Positions 9,691 to 21,427 of a stretch of 46,905 nucleotides of DNA are shown here, piece by piece. The DNA comes from Gnetum montanum (taxonomy: Eukaryota; Streptophyta; Gnetopsida; Gnetales; Gnetaceae): contig MNCI01006163.1 in assembly GCA_015680685.1 (NCBI GenBank), positions 339,410 through 386,314 of the forward strand, in the 5' to 3' direction. The stretch's first letter is position 1, and the number at the start of each line of letters is the position of its first letter. Both the position numbers and the translations under genes were made by a program. Under the pieces are notes generated by a model. It was given only the letters and a program-made list of their open reading frames with translations. It did not search any database and was not told the origin of the DNA.

Positions 9691-10600
9691 GAAAGTGGCT
9701 GCCGTAAAATCATATTTTGTTAATAAATATACAACTAGTTTAGGATCAGGACCAGTAGCCTAGAGTTTCCAATCACGTTGGATTTTGAGTATAGTTATGG
9801 TATCTTCCTTAACAAGTTGCAAGCTACAACATTGATCTCCGTCTACATCACTTGGAGACTCAAAAGGTTGGCCATAAAAAACTATAATGTTTGATAAGGG
9901 TATATACATGCTTAAACCCTTTGTATAGCATAGAAGATATCACTTCCAAGCTTCTATAATTTGGGGTTTTGAAGATTTGGTAGATTAGTGAAAACTTAAC
10001 TTCTTTGAGTGGATGCACACAGACTTGAACTCATATTTTTTGACTTGAGAAACAAGCACATTACCATCACTCTAAACAATGATTGCAATTTTTTACCTGA
10101 AAGAAACCTTTTTAAACATAAGGTGCTTCAAAAAACATTAAAAAAAAAAGCACACACACACAAACTAAAATACATTATCACTCTTTCAATGCCCATTTTG
10201 TCAAGAGTTTTGGAAGGGTTGATGGATAAGTGAAAGCCTAACCTTTTAGAGTGGTTGTGCCTAGGATTGAATCCACATCTTTTGACTTGAGAAATAAGCA
10301 CCTCCTTAGACTAAAGGATCATCACCCAAAGGCTCAATCCTAACATGCTAAGATGAGGTCTTAGGTTGGATGGTGAGAGACAACATAATGTAATCCTTCA
10401 CCATAGGGCCTTATGGTATTATACTATGTTTGCTTGTGTGTGCAATTAGACTTGGTTGAGGCCATGGGCTTTTATAGTTAAAGATGGTATTTTAATGATA
10501 TCATTGCATTGGAAAAATTTGGTGCTAGAAAAATTGAAAATCTTTGGTGAAATAGTTTAACCTTGGATCCTAAGGGCCTCCAAGAAAGAGGATCTAAGGT
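9691..10600. other. Intergenic DNA with a two-copy repeat of about 100 bp
   Basis: A segment at about 9,975-10,075 recurs, diverged, at about 10,215-10,320. Shared landmarks are TTTTGAAGATTTGG / TTTTGGAAGGGTTG, then GTGAAA.C.TAAC.T, and TTTTTGACTTGAGAAA(C/T)AAGCAC. No protein-like ORF is present. Confidence 0.5.
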
Positions 10601-10639
10601 GCCTTGAATGGTCTTGTCGATCACCCAAGGACTTGAGGA

Positions 10640-12165
10640 TGTAAACGATGCGATTAAATTAGATAGAAATGTAGATTTGATCTAATAGGAAGTATAGAAA
10701 TTAATCGTAGAATAAACTTGCACAACAATCGAACTATAAACTTTATTGCAATAATAAAATATTGAAAGTATAGAGTTCAAATGTGTACAAATTATGTGCC
10801 TAAATGCATAGGTAGTTGCACAAATGAAGCTTGAAGTTTGTTGAAGCTGGCAGGTTGTGTTCTATAGTCAACCTCACGATCCAGGTGCTTCCAAGCTTCA
10901 ATTGTTAAAACTCCTTGTTGGTTCCTAGGTTGGATTTGTTGCGCTAGTTGAAAAATGGTGGGTAAATGCTTGACTTTGTGTTATTGGGCAATTGCTCTTA
11001 GAGTCTCTAATGCTCAGTCAATTGCTAGTTTGCCAAAAAGTCTCTTCAATGTGTTGAAATTTGATTTAAATAGGCTATTGTTGTGTAATTTTTTGCTGCA
11101 AATTTTTTGTCATGATTGCTATAATTTGCAAGTTTTGTAGGCCATCATTTCTAGCATAGTTTGCCACTTATGGTAAATTTGATGTCCCTAAGGCCATTAA
11201 AACTACGCTACCTCCACCAAAACTACATTGAAAATTACGTTGACCTTGAAAATTACGCTACCTCCACCAAAACTACATTGGCCTTGGGAAACTATGTTGG
11301 GTTCATGGAAACCATGTTGGCCTTAGAAAAACTATGCTAGCCTCATGGAAACCACACTGGTCTTGCTATGAAAATTAAAGCCCAACATTTTCTATATTGG
11401 CTGCAAGTGCGTCTAGCATAGTTTTGGCTATGACCAACATAAAACCCATGAAAAACCCAAATTTGGTAGTTCCCAAGGCATTTTCAACCTTCCCAAGCCC
11501 AAATATAGATATGACATAACTGTTTCCACTTGGGAAGTGAGGCTATAACAACTTATGAGGCATTTTTAGCATCAAACATTTGAAGCATACAAGATTGAAG
11601 CATGTGAACTACTAACCTTACATTTACAATAAGATCTTACCTCAAGTTTAATGGTGAAGGTTACAAATTGCAACATGAATTTTCTTAGTGGTGTTTCATT
11701 GGTCCCTTTTTGTTGATGTTTTGAGGATTGATCCCAGAGACATCAACAAAGAATGCAAAACACCACCATGTGTTTGTTACTGAAGTGTTTTCTTTGCGCT
11801 TGATTCCATAGCTGTAAAACCATGCTGAAGAGTGCTTGTGATGATGAGATAAGGTTATGATGAAGTGATATGAGATAAAGACTATATTTGGTTACAGGGG
11901 AGTGGTCACAAGGGTTAATAATGAATTCCACATGTTGACATCATAGTTATGGCATGATAGTGACATGCTCATTGAGTGGTGTAGTCTTCGTGCTTCATGC
12001 TTTGAAGTGTTGGTTACTCAATAATGTTCTTGAGGAACCAACACTTCACTCCAAGGTTTATTTGGCCATTAGGATCATTCCTTTGTTTGCTTGGAGTTGT
12101 TGATTTGTCTTCTGGGCTTCATTGGCCTCTTGGATTCTTGCTAATTTGTCCACACCCCCACCACA
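10640..12165 (-). mobile_element. Probable 3' LTR of E1
   Basis: On the minus strand a clear polypurine tract (12,188-12,166) is followed directly by TGTGG, as expected for an LTR start. CAATAAAG near 10,750 on the same strand could be the polyadenylation signal. Between them, at about 11,180-11,430, are repeated AAACTATG(C/T)TRGCC-type phrases (AAACTACGCTACC, AAACTATGTTGGG, AAACTATGCTAGCC). They also occur in the array at 17.2-18.3 kb and in the E1 leader at 36.25-36.7 kb. The left end of the LTR is not established, because the second LTR is not in view for comparison. Confidence 0.35.
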
Positions 12166-12188
12166 CCCCCCCCCTTTTTTTCCTTTTG
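12166..12188 (-). promoter_or_regulatory. Polypurine tract of E1
   Basis: The minus strand reads AAAAGG, then A7, then G9, about 650 bases downstream of the integrase end and immediately before a TG dinucleotide. This is the position and composition of a plus-strand primer site. Confidence 0.55.
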
Positions 12189-12839
12189 TGGGGTAAAACC
12201 TTCATTGGGTTTCATTGCCAAGTTTAAACTTAATTTGGTTTTCTTGTTAAATGAGATGAGTTACATTCAATGAACTTGATGGTGGAATGTGACAAAGGAA
12301 ATGTCACATGGCCATAATGCATGCATGTCAAACATAGGTCATCATTGCTATTCAGGGTAAGGAAGGTTATAATTAGGCTATAGGATTGGGCTTAAGGAGT
12401 GGTAATGAAGGCGCTGTGAGACAAGCACTCTTGGAATAGTAGGACAAGCTAACCAAATTTTATGCATCAAGATCACATGGTAACCTTTTGCTACAATGAG
12501 TTGCATCTTTGTGATGACTTTAGGCTTCATCCTACAAGTGCAACTCCAAGAGAACAAGAAAACAAGACAAAGAAAACATGTTGTGACAAGATAAAGCATA
12601 GGGCCACATGCAACAACAAGTAAACTAGGCCATCATAGGTTATTATCAATGCAACATTGGGAGATCTATGCAATGTGCATCAGATTTACAAAGTTTTGTA
12701 GTTCATTTATTATGTCAATCAAAGAGAGAGAGATAGAGAGAGGTTGTGCAAGTTCACTTGTTATTAGTTGTAAAGGCTGTCGATGTCAACTGTTGATTTT
12801 TCTTTGTAAAGGACATCATGTTAGATGTAATAAGGTTTG

Positions 12840-13900
12840 AGATAGGAATGGTTGATTGAATTGGCCAATTCATTCCCATTCATGTCTACCACTTTGATGG
12901 CTCCATTTCTGTAGGCTTTGGTGACCAAGAAAGGTCCCTCCTAGTTAGTTGAGAACTTATCCACATGTTTGTGAACAACCTTAAGGACCAAGTCTTCTTC
13001 CTTGATCTTCTGCTTGTTCAAGTCATGATGATGGTGTTGCTTCTACCTCTCTTGATATCGTTTAATGTGAGTAAGCAATTTTATTTGATGTTCTTCCACC
13101 AAATCTAGGTCAATGGTATACAACTCCTTGTCCTAAGCATCGTTGATAGAGCAAGATAAAGCCACCCTTAGCAATGGAACCTGCAATTCAAGAGGTAAAA
13201 CAACTTCAGATCTATAAACCAAGCTATATGGGGTTACATCTATTACAATTCAAAAAGTAGTTCGATAGGATCAAAGTGCATGGACAAGTTGCTCATGCCA
13301 CTTGTGTTTACTATTATTTAGCATTTTTTAAGCATGTTTATAATGACCTTGTTGCTAGCTTCAACTTGTTCATTAGCTTGAAGGTAGTATGATGATGAAA
13401 AGAAACGTTTAATGCCTAGGTTTTGACAAAAGGCTTGCATTTCTTTGTTGCTAAATTATGGTCCATCATCTGTGACTATGGTCAAACACATGCCAAAACT
13501 GGCTACTATGTTATCTAGTATGAATCTACAGATTTGTTGAGATGTTGTTTTTCTTAGGGGAATAGCTTCAACCTACTTTGTAAAATATTTGGTTGTAGTG
13601 ATGATATAGCTATGGCATGCGGAAGACTTAAGCATTATAGGTCCAATAATGTCTAGTCATCATCGTTGAAATGGCCAAGTTATCTGAGTAGTGTGTAACT
13701 CAATTGGTGGTACATGTATTAGGTTGCTATGCCATTGACAAGTATCACAAGTTTTAACCTTTTGCAGGCAATCACTTTTCATATAGGGCTAGTAATAACC
13801 TAGTTGTCTAATCTTTGCAATCATGGCTTTAGGTCCTATATGTCCTTTACATACACCTTCATGGATTTTCTCAAGGACTATGCAAGCTTTGGTTTTGAAC
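12840..13900 (-). pseudogene. E1 integrase, broken
   Basis: The zinc-binding end is visible as LGYY...C...C..CQ (about 13,790-13,720; TCDTCQWH). The catalytic core follows with LDIIGPI (about 13,650), TK(Y/W)..EAIPL, and TIVTDDGP (about 13,480-13,460) for the second Asp. NEQVEASNK (about 13,360) carries the catalytic Glu region. The C-terminal part reads EEDLVLK, then EGPFLV, AYRNGAIKVVDMNGNEL (about 13,000-12,850), the standard tail of Tat-type integrases. Several in-frame stops, mainly TAG, interrupt it. In an active element the enzyme inserts the cDNA into the host genome. Confidence 0.8.
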
Positions 13901-14222
13901 AAGTACACTAAAAATATGCCATAATAGGACTATCAACATAGTGTGTTATTGCCTATGATGACACACTGTTTGGATCTCTTACATACAATTTTCTTTTGAG
14001 AAGTAGTTAGGCCCTGTGGAAATTCACCATGCATTAGGTAAAACTTGATATCATCATACCACTCCTTTTGAGGAGTGATAATAATAGAGGCTATAGATAT
14101 ACCTTCAATATTCTACATAATGGGAATAACACAATTCACTATAAGAAGGGTAACTTGCTAAACACATAGGGTGTCACACTTAGGGCTAAGGTTGCAATGG
14201 CACCAGCTAAGGTGTTCTCGGT

Positions 14223-15010
14223 TCAAGGTATATGTTGGATACCAATGTCTATAAATTTTTGCATTAGTTTCTTACCTAGGTCACAATAAGGTTGCAAATG
14301 TTTGGCTTTACATTTGTAAACCTCCATTACTTGGTTAGCCACAAGTTGTGAATCACCTTTTATCATTAGGTATTTGATTCCTTGGCCAAAAGCTGCCATC
14401 ATTTCTTTGATCAATCCCTCATACTCCATTGCATTGTTAGTACATGGAAAATAAAAATGGTATGCAAAGGGTTGGAATAAACTAGAAGGTGATGTTATGA
14501 TGGTGGTAGCACTAGCCCCATGGGTAGTTGAAGCTCCATCAAAGTGCATGATTGCCTCATAATCCTTGGGTACTTCATTGACAATGTTAACATGCTCATT
14601 AGGGAATTCAGGGTCAATGGCTACATGGTCTTCAATTGGGGAGGCTGTAAGTTGTGCAACTATAGCTTGACCTTTCATTGAAGGTTGGGAGATGCACTGT
14701 AGGTCAAACTTAGTTGTTATGGCTTTCCAATGGGCTATATGGCTACTTTCATAGATATTGGTTATTATAGCTCTAAGCACATTGTTCTTGCAAATGACAT
14801 TGACTTAGCTCCTAAAAAGGTAGTGTCTCCTCTTCTTTAATGAGAAGAATAAAGCTAGAAAATACTTCTCCATTTGGTTTATGGGGTCTCATAGGTAATT
14901 AATGCATGGCTTAGGTAGGATATTAGTAGCTCTACTCCATCATCTCATTTTTGATAGAGTAGAGAAGCAACGAACACATCAAAGATAGTAAGATAGATGT
15001 AAAAAGGTTT
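14223..15010 (-). pseudogene. E1 RNase H, broken
   Basis: An open stretch of 185 codons (14,780-14,223) contains the RNase H signature MHFDGAS, NNAMEYEGLI, then KGDSQLV, giving Asp, Glu and Asp of the active site. Upstream (about 15,000-14,880) is the connection: PFYIYL, VASLLYQ, ISYLSHAL. The enzyme degrades the RNA strand during reverse transcription. Frame breaks separate it from RT. Confidence 0.8.
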
Positions 15011-16330
15011 ATCCTTTTGCGGTGGATAGATTGTGGGTAGTTGTGCCAATGCTTTCTTAAGGTTTTTAAAGGCTTCTTAACATTGATTCATCCACTCATA
15101 GTAAACTCCTTTCTTAAGTAAGCGTTGCATGGGTTGTAACTTATTTGTAAGCTTCGTAATGAACCTACAAATAAACTATAATATACCTTGTAGTCCTTAG
15201 AGTTCCTTAAGGTTAGTTGGTGCTATCAAGTTGGATATGGCTTTAACCTTATTATGATCGACACCTATCCTTGCTTCAGATACTACAATGCTAAGCATCT
15301 TACTAGTTTTGACACCAAAGAGACACTTCTAGGGATTAAGCCTAAGCTTGTACTTAAGACATCATTTCAACACAAGGTTAAGGTCACAAGGTCAAGGTCA
15401 CGTGCATGGTTATCAATCATTTTGTATTTAATAGCTATGTCATCCATGTAGTCATTAAGTAATCATAGCATATAATAATTAAAGATATATGTCATTGCTT
15501 GTTGATAAATTGAGCCTACATTCTTTAGACCAAAAGGCATCATGGTGTAACAAAATGTTCTCCAAGAGATCATGAAGGTCATACAAAGTTGATGTGCTAG
15601 GTTAATCCTAACTTGGTTGTATTTCAAGAGCCTATACATGAAGGATAATAAGGCATGTCTAGCTGTAGTATTGATAAGTTGTTCAATACTAGGCAAAGGA
15701 AAATCATCTTTGATAGTTACCTTATTTAGATCTCGAAAATTGATGCAAATATGTACATTCCCATTTTTCTTAGGGACTACCACTATGTTAGACATCTAAT
15801 CTGTGTAATAAACAACTAGAATGAAACTAGCTTGATATTATTTCATGATCTCATCACAAACTACCAGGGCTAAATCTAGTCTAATCTTGTGAACTTTTTA
15901 CTGAATTGGCTTGATACTAGGGTCGAGTATGATGTTATATTGCACTAGTTGTGGGTCAAGACTTAGCATATCTTCATATGATCAAGCTAAAAATTTAATT
16001 TTGTCTTGGAGAATCTTAGTAATGTCTTGAACATACTAAGGTTCCAATGAGGAACTTAGTTTTAGTGTTTTCTCCTCACCACCATGTGTTGTAATAGGAA
16101 CCTCAACTAGAGAGTCTTCAGTGATGTTGCTAGCCTCAAGGTCAAGGGTTTTTGACTAGGTTTTTAGGCCATTTGAGGGGATTTTCTATAGAGGCTATCT
16201 AGTCGGTGGGGCTTTCAAGCTCAAGATCTAGGTAATTAAGGTCAATGAATCATTCAACATCATCATGTGGTCCACTTAGGCTTAAGGGTAGACTAATTTA
16301 CTTCCAGGTGTTGATACTTTAATCCTTCAT
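15011..16330 (-). pseudogene. E1 reverse transcriptase with N-terminal linker, broken
   Basis: A linker (about 16,310-15,960) with SLEP, QDITKILQDKIKFLA and YEDMLSLDPQLV is followed by PSIKPIQ.K, IRLDLALVV and ASFILVVYYTD. The RT core (15,795-15,463) has VVVPKKNGNVHICINFRDLN, KDDFPLPSIEQL and MPFGLKNVGSIYQQAM. The catalytic motif is YMDD (about 15,450-15,440), then LNP.KCLFGV and NLKELQGLQG. The fingers, palm and YMDD are recognisable, but TAG stops and at least one frame break make it non-coding today. It is the only LTR-element RT seen in the window. Confidence 0.85.
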
Positions 16331-16429
16331 ATCAACTAAAAGCACATTAAGTAGCAATTATGTGATAAGATGAGAAAATACTGTCAAAACAATGTAAAGT
16401 ACTTTAGTAATAATGCATGGATAAGCCAA

Positions 16430-17060
16430 AACATGCTACTTCAATGTTCAAATGGGGTTTGAATAAGGTCAACAAAGGTTACAAGAGGTAGGTTAAAGCA
16501 ACTGGGGTGAAACAAAGGCTAAATAGTGTAAAATAAGGTCAAATGAAGGGTAAACAATGGTTGAATGGAATCGAATGAAGGCTAAATGATGGTCAAATGG
16601 GATGAAATGAAGGCCAAATGATGATTGAATCCAATTCAATGATGTCTAGCAAGGTTAAAGCATGATCAATAGAGACCATAAGAGAGGAGTTAAGGTTAAA
16701 AAGGTGAGTAGAAGGCCAAATAGTAAAAAATGAAGCTAATTGATGACAAATGAGGCCAAATGATGGTCAGATGGGATCAAATGAAAATCAAATGATGGTT
16801 GAACCCCATCAAATGATGCCAAACAAGGTTAAAAAAGGTCAACCTAATGTCAAATGACATCCTTGAATGTCAACCCAAGGTAACTTAGGCTCAAATGGTG
16901 CCAAATGATAGGAAAATTTTGTAGAACACAGTCAAATGATTTGAAAATAACAAAAATGAAGCTAGATGACATCAAATGATATGAAAAAAAGGTTAAGAAT
17001 ATGCAACAAGGTTAAAACAAGTCAAAACATAATGAAATAAGGCCAAACCAATCAAGGTGG
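16430..17060. repeat. Degenerate minisatellite, (GG)(T/C)CAAATGATG-type subunits
   Basis: Short phrases such as TCAAATGATGG, CCAAATGATG and AAATGAAGGC recur throughout. A higher-order period near 178 bp is suggested by CCAAATGATGATTGAA (about 16,613) and TCAAATGATGGTTGAA (about 16,790). It lies directly upstream of the RT linker of E1. Confidence 0.7.
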
Positions 17061-17229
17061 GAAACATGTGATAAAACATGATCAATATAAGTCAATTAGG
17101 ATTACATTTTGCTAGTTTTAGGCCTTAGCAGTCTATGGTGGGAGGCTACAAGGTTGATGGGAGAGTTGGGAAACTTGGGGAGGTCATTTTGAGGTTGTTT
17201 GGAGGTAAAAATGAGGTTCCTTTTAAAAA

Positions 17230-18342
17230 ATACACTAGCACATACCAAAACTATGTTGGTTAGCACAGTGAGCTAGAAGTGAAGATTGATCAACTTTGGC
17301 ATCAGTTTAACCCTCTAAAAATCTCAAATGTAGTCCTAGGGTAAAAAATACACTAGCTAGCATAGTTTTCCTTAGCTCTAGCATAGTTTCATGGGAAAAG
17401 TTGATTTGTGATATCTCAGGGTTGAAATTTGTACTCCATTAGCTTTCTAGGGTAGTGCAGAGGCATCAAGTTTGTTGACTAGTCATTTGAAGGCTAAAAC
17501 AAGTCACTAAAGATGAATCTTGGAGCTATGAATCCCAAAACTACACTAGCCAACATAGTTTTCGATGGCCCTAGTGTAGTTTCATCAAACATAGTTCTTT
17601 CATGGTCAAAACGAGGTCAAATGGAAACTCATTCTAGGGTTTCAAGATTCTAGGCTTCTTAGTTAAGTTTCAAGCCATTTGAAGTACTATGAAGTAGTCA
17701 AATTTGCTCATGAATTAAAAACTATGCTGGTCAGCATAGTTTTGGTCTCCTCCAACATAGTTTTATTAAAAACTTAACTTTTAGGATTTTTTAGTCGTAA
17801 ACTAACCTGGTTCTTGGGTTCTTGGGGTTGCTGGCATTCATGGATAGGGTTTTAGGATCAAAATTATTGATTTCAGAGATCATTGGAGTCTTGATATGGC
17901 CATCTTCTCCAAAAACTATGTTGGCCAATGTAGTTTTGATCTGCCCTAGCGTGGTTTTGGAGAAGGTGATCAATTTTAGTTATTTGTGACTTAGTTTCTA
18001 GGGTTTGTTGGCCTCTAAAGGCTCCAGTAGGGTTTTGGGGTTAGGTTGACACATTTGGAGGTCGATTTGACTGGTCAGTGATCCATTCTAGAATTTTCAT
18101 AGAAAAAATATGTTGGAAAATGTAGTTTTAGACTTTCCTAGTGTAGTTCTGAGGTTAAGATGAGTTTTGGCCTATTTTTGCCTTGTTGTTCAGCATTCCA
18201 AGGTTATTGAACGTTTCAAGGGGGTTTGAAGGGTAGCGTTTGTCACTTTGAGGATTGTTAGAGGTTCTATTGATCCATTTGATGGACAATATCTAGAAAA
18301 CTATGCTAGTTGGTATGGTTTTGATTCTCTCCAGTGTAGTTT
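17230..18342. repeat. Tandem array of about 180-195 bp units, left part
   Basis: Each unit begins with an imperfect inverted repeat, AAACTATG(C/T)TGGCC(A)CATAGTTTT, followed by CC(T)AGTGTAGTTT and about 140 bp of filler. Unit heads are near 17,355, 17,540, 17,719, 17,914, 18,105 and 18,297. The last is cut by insertion of E2, and the array resumes at 26,838. Tandem repeats in the untranslated regions of Ogre/Tat elements are known and can seed satellites. Confidence 0.75.
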
Positions 18343-18347
18343 CTAAA
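18343..18347 (+). repeat. Target site duplication of E2, left
   Basis: CTAAA directly precedes the 5' LTR and is identical to the five bases after the 3' LTR (26,833-26,837). Confidence 0.9.
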
Positions 18348-19141
18348 TGATGAGTTGCATTTTGAGCGACCGCGACATCGCATCCTATCTCCTCATCTAT
18401 AAATAAGAGGTAGACAGATTAGTTATGATCATCAAGAAATTAGCAAGTTAGTCTTTTCATTCTTAGTTTAAGTGTTTCATTTCTTTCTCTCAACCCTTTT
18501 CCTCCCAGTGTATGCCTGTAGTGTGGTGAATGTAATTGTACAGCACCCTTTATTCAAGTGTGATGTACTTGGACATGCACATGACCGGAAATAAAGATCG
18601 AGATTACTTCATCATTACAACATTCACTTAGATTAATCATTTAATTAATTGTTATTTATTTCTTTCCTAGTTAATCTCTCTCTCACCCTTAAACTCATGT
18701 TAATTGTGGAATGAATACGACTTGATTACGAGCATTTAAGTGTGACTACTTGGTAACCTAGTAGTGTACCTAGGATCTGCGCTTGGTAATACTAGTGGTA
18801 GTCGTGCATGAAGTCCAAGATGTGTACAAATGAGCAAGGAACTGATGCTCATCACACTTAGGCTAGTTTAGATTCTCTCACCCTCTCTCTCCTAGATTAG
18901 TAAATCTTACTTTCCATTGCCTTCAGGCGTAGCGTTAGATTAGAAACCACATCATACACCTCACTTTGGACTAAACCATACATGACAAAGATAATACTAG
19001 TCCAAGTGGGAAGATAGTGAATTGCGACCTAAGGCTAACTATCCAGATGCCACAACTAGTCCATCTGTGGAGTTCGACCGGATCACACATGTAACGCTCG
19101 TATTCATATGGTTAAGTGTAGGGGTACCTCGCCACTCATTA
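18348..19141 (+). repeat. E2 5' LTR
   Basis: It starts TGATGAGTTGCATTTTGAG and ends ...CACTCATTA, where the 3' LTR has TCATCA. It is 794 bp, about 46 bp shorter than the 3' copy because most of the GATATC palindrome array is missing after 18,380. TATA box TATAAATA is at 18,398-18,405, and a possible polyadenylation signal AATAAA is at 18,590-18,595. Confidence 0.9.
18398..18405 (+). promoter_or_regulatory. TATA box in E2 5' LTR
   Basis: TATAAATA, conserved in the E2 3' LTR (26,090-26,097) and on the minus strand in the E3 and middle LTRs (37,471-37,481 and 43,720-43,730). Confidence 0.75.
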
Positions 19142-19142
19142 T

Positions 19143-19163
19143 TGGCGCCGTTTTCGGGGATGG
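19143..19163 (+). promoter_or_regulatory. Primer binding site of E2 (tRNA-Asp type)
   Basis: TGGCGCCGTTTTCGGGGAT starts two bases after the LTR. It matches the TGGCGCCGTTGCCGGGGA site complementary to the 3' end of plant tRNA-Asp, as used by Athila elements, with two changes. Confidence 0.8.
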
Positions 19164-19282
19164 TGCTAGTTATCTAGATTAGTTATATCATACAAGGTCG
19201 CTGTAAAGGAATTAACGATATATCATTTAGAAAGAAATAATTATTAAAAGTCACATATAAATTCACACACATTTTCACAACC

Positions 19283-21173
19283 ATGCCTCTCCTACAAGAT
19301 CACAATAATGCCACACTTAGTGAGGAAGTTCATTGGAGAACCAACGAGTTCTATGACGATGAATATTGGAGTCGGAACTCGAGGTGGGGATTTCTTATAA
19401 ACATGAATGAAAGAAACGTCATTCCAACACATGAAAGAATAACTTACTCGATGACAATGAACCCCTATTGGCTGCTACAAGCCTAACACAAATATAGGAG
19501 GTTGTTCAAATCTCACGTAGGCATCGTAAAGAGAGCTGTCTACCCAGGGTCGATTTAAACAACTTTCCCAATTTTTTAGGAGGCTATGAATTAGATCTGC
19601 AACAATATTTACAAGCCTACTACTATGCCTGCACATGGAATAACATTGATAACAAGTGGAAAAAACTTAAGCTCTTTCCCATGACACTTGTTGGCCAAGC
19701 AAAAGTATGGTATAGATCGTTAAAGACAAATTCAATACGACGTTGGTCAACAATGGTAGAACTCTTTAACAAAAGATATCAAACCTATGCAAGAGTGTCG
19801 GCCTTGAGGAAAGAAATCCAAGAGTGGAAACAGGCACAACATGAACCCTTGGACATGGCCTTAGAAAGATATTATGCACTATTAAACAACTGTCCAGGCC
19901 ATGGGTTCTCTAAGGAAAGGCTAATGTACCACATCATTGATGGGCTTCGTGATGCAACAAGAGAAACCCTAGGGATGTATGCCCAAAGTCAACTATACGA
20001 ACTACGAACCCATCAAGTCCAAGAGCTTATGAAGCAGGTAGCAAAAGAGGAAGGAAAATTGGTTAGATGGGAGAGTGTTGAAAAACATCAACAGGACCAA
20101 AATATCAACTTAACAAAGGTCCATGATCATAAGAAGAAGAAACCAACCTATCACAAGGAGAAAGAACCATCTTTGTCGATACAACAATCAGTAGAAGAAG
20201 TCAAGGAAAAGATCAATAAGATGTTGGAATGGACGTATCAAAAGTGTGGAGAATTTATCAATATTATTGGAGATAGAGTTTTGACAATCCAAGAAGTAGG
20301 ACAAAGTATTAGTAGACAATTGAAAGAAGGAATAAGGAAAATAAGAGTTCAACTGCCAATTATACGTATGAATGCAACATATGCCTGTACGATAACCCCA
20401 AGGGCCAATGCCCAATATTGTTACATTTACATAAGCATTGGGGAAACATGTTACATCTAGAGTTTGTACAAAGATACTGTGTTCAATCACAGTGGCAACA
20501 ATCCTAGTTGTGGGGGAGACCACCCCTAAACTAGAGACACCCTTCATATCATCCAAATTCAAACGCTTATCTAGTTTAACATCTTGTTTCCCCAACTGGG
20601 TCAACATACTCTATCTCGCTGTATTATCATTCTCCTCAATATTATCAGCCCATGCCTTCAACACAACCACTGCCTTGTGTACCTTACACTGCTCCTCCTA
20701 ATTTTCAACATTCTCATCCTTTCCCTCCTTCTACATTGCCACCAACTATTCCTAAGGTGTCTGCACCACAACAACGACCACTGAACGTTACTTGTGCTAA
20801 TATTGCCAACAGCAGTGAGAGACCTCAGCAACATCAGAGGCATCCCTTCTTTAGAAATGACCCTAAGAAGGGATAACATAATTCTGAGGCCACTACATCC
20901 TCCAACTCAGCACAAGTCCCACACTATGGTGCACCCTTATGTTCGAACCCAATGCCTCATGTAACTCCATCAGGGCCACCAACTCACACTCCAACAATAA
21001 TACGACCCAATGAACATAGGAATGGAGAGCGACAACCTGATCCTTGCATAACATCTTGCAGTGAAAAACATCATAGTGGGTCAAATTTTTACCCAAGAAT
21101 CACATCTTGCAAATTGCCCCACTATGCTTACTATGATCAAGTGTGTGAACCTCGATGGGGTAAGTATGATTGA
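19283..21173 (+). pseudogene. E2 gag, broken
   Basis: It starts at ATG 19,283 (MPLLQDHNNATL). A frameshift near 19,485 and a TAG near 19,496 precede the retrotransposon gag domain, with NFLGGYELDLQQYL (about 19,570-19,615), WKKLKLFPMTLVGQAKVWY and TIRRWSTM-like SIRRWSTMVELF (19,681-19,790). It is then open to 20,460. A second frameshift near 20,350 leads into a Cys/His segment (YECNICLYDNPKGQCP, about 20,368-20,415). A Pro-rich tail follows (20,652-21,173, with a TAA at 20,874). The product would form the particle and package RNA. It shares its core with the E3 gag. Confidence 0.85.
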
Positions 21174-21427
21174 GCCTCAATACTTTCAACATGTAAGGAT
21201 CCTCATCTTCCATTTATTAATCCTTTCCATCCTCAACCGATTAGTTATGGGGGATATCCCCCATTTTAATAACAAGTAAGATTAATAAATATTTTTCATT
21301 TTCCTTAATTTTTCAATTTTTGTTTTTCATTTTTTCATTTTTCAACTTTTTTTTTATCATTTTGTCTTTTTTGTATTTTTATCTTTTTACAAGTAATCTC
21401 GTCTACTAATAAAACACTCATGTGGAT

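Noticed and set aside
17791-17973. 60-codon minus-strand ORF
   Set aside because: It lies wholly within the 190 bp tandem array and has no relation to retroelement proteins.
20188-20607. 139-codon minus-strand ORF inside E2
   Set aside because: It is the reverse shadow of E2 gag.
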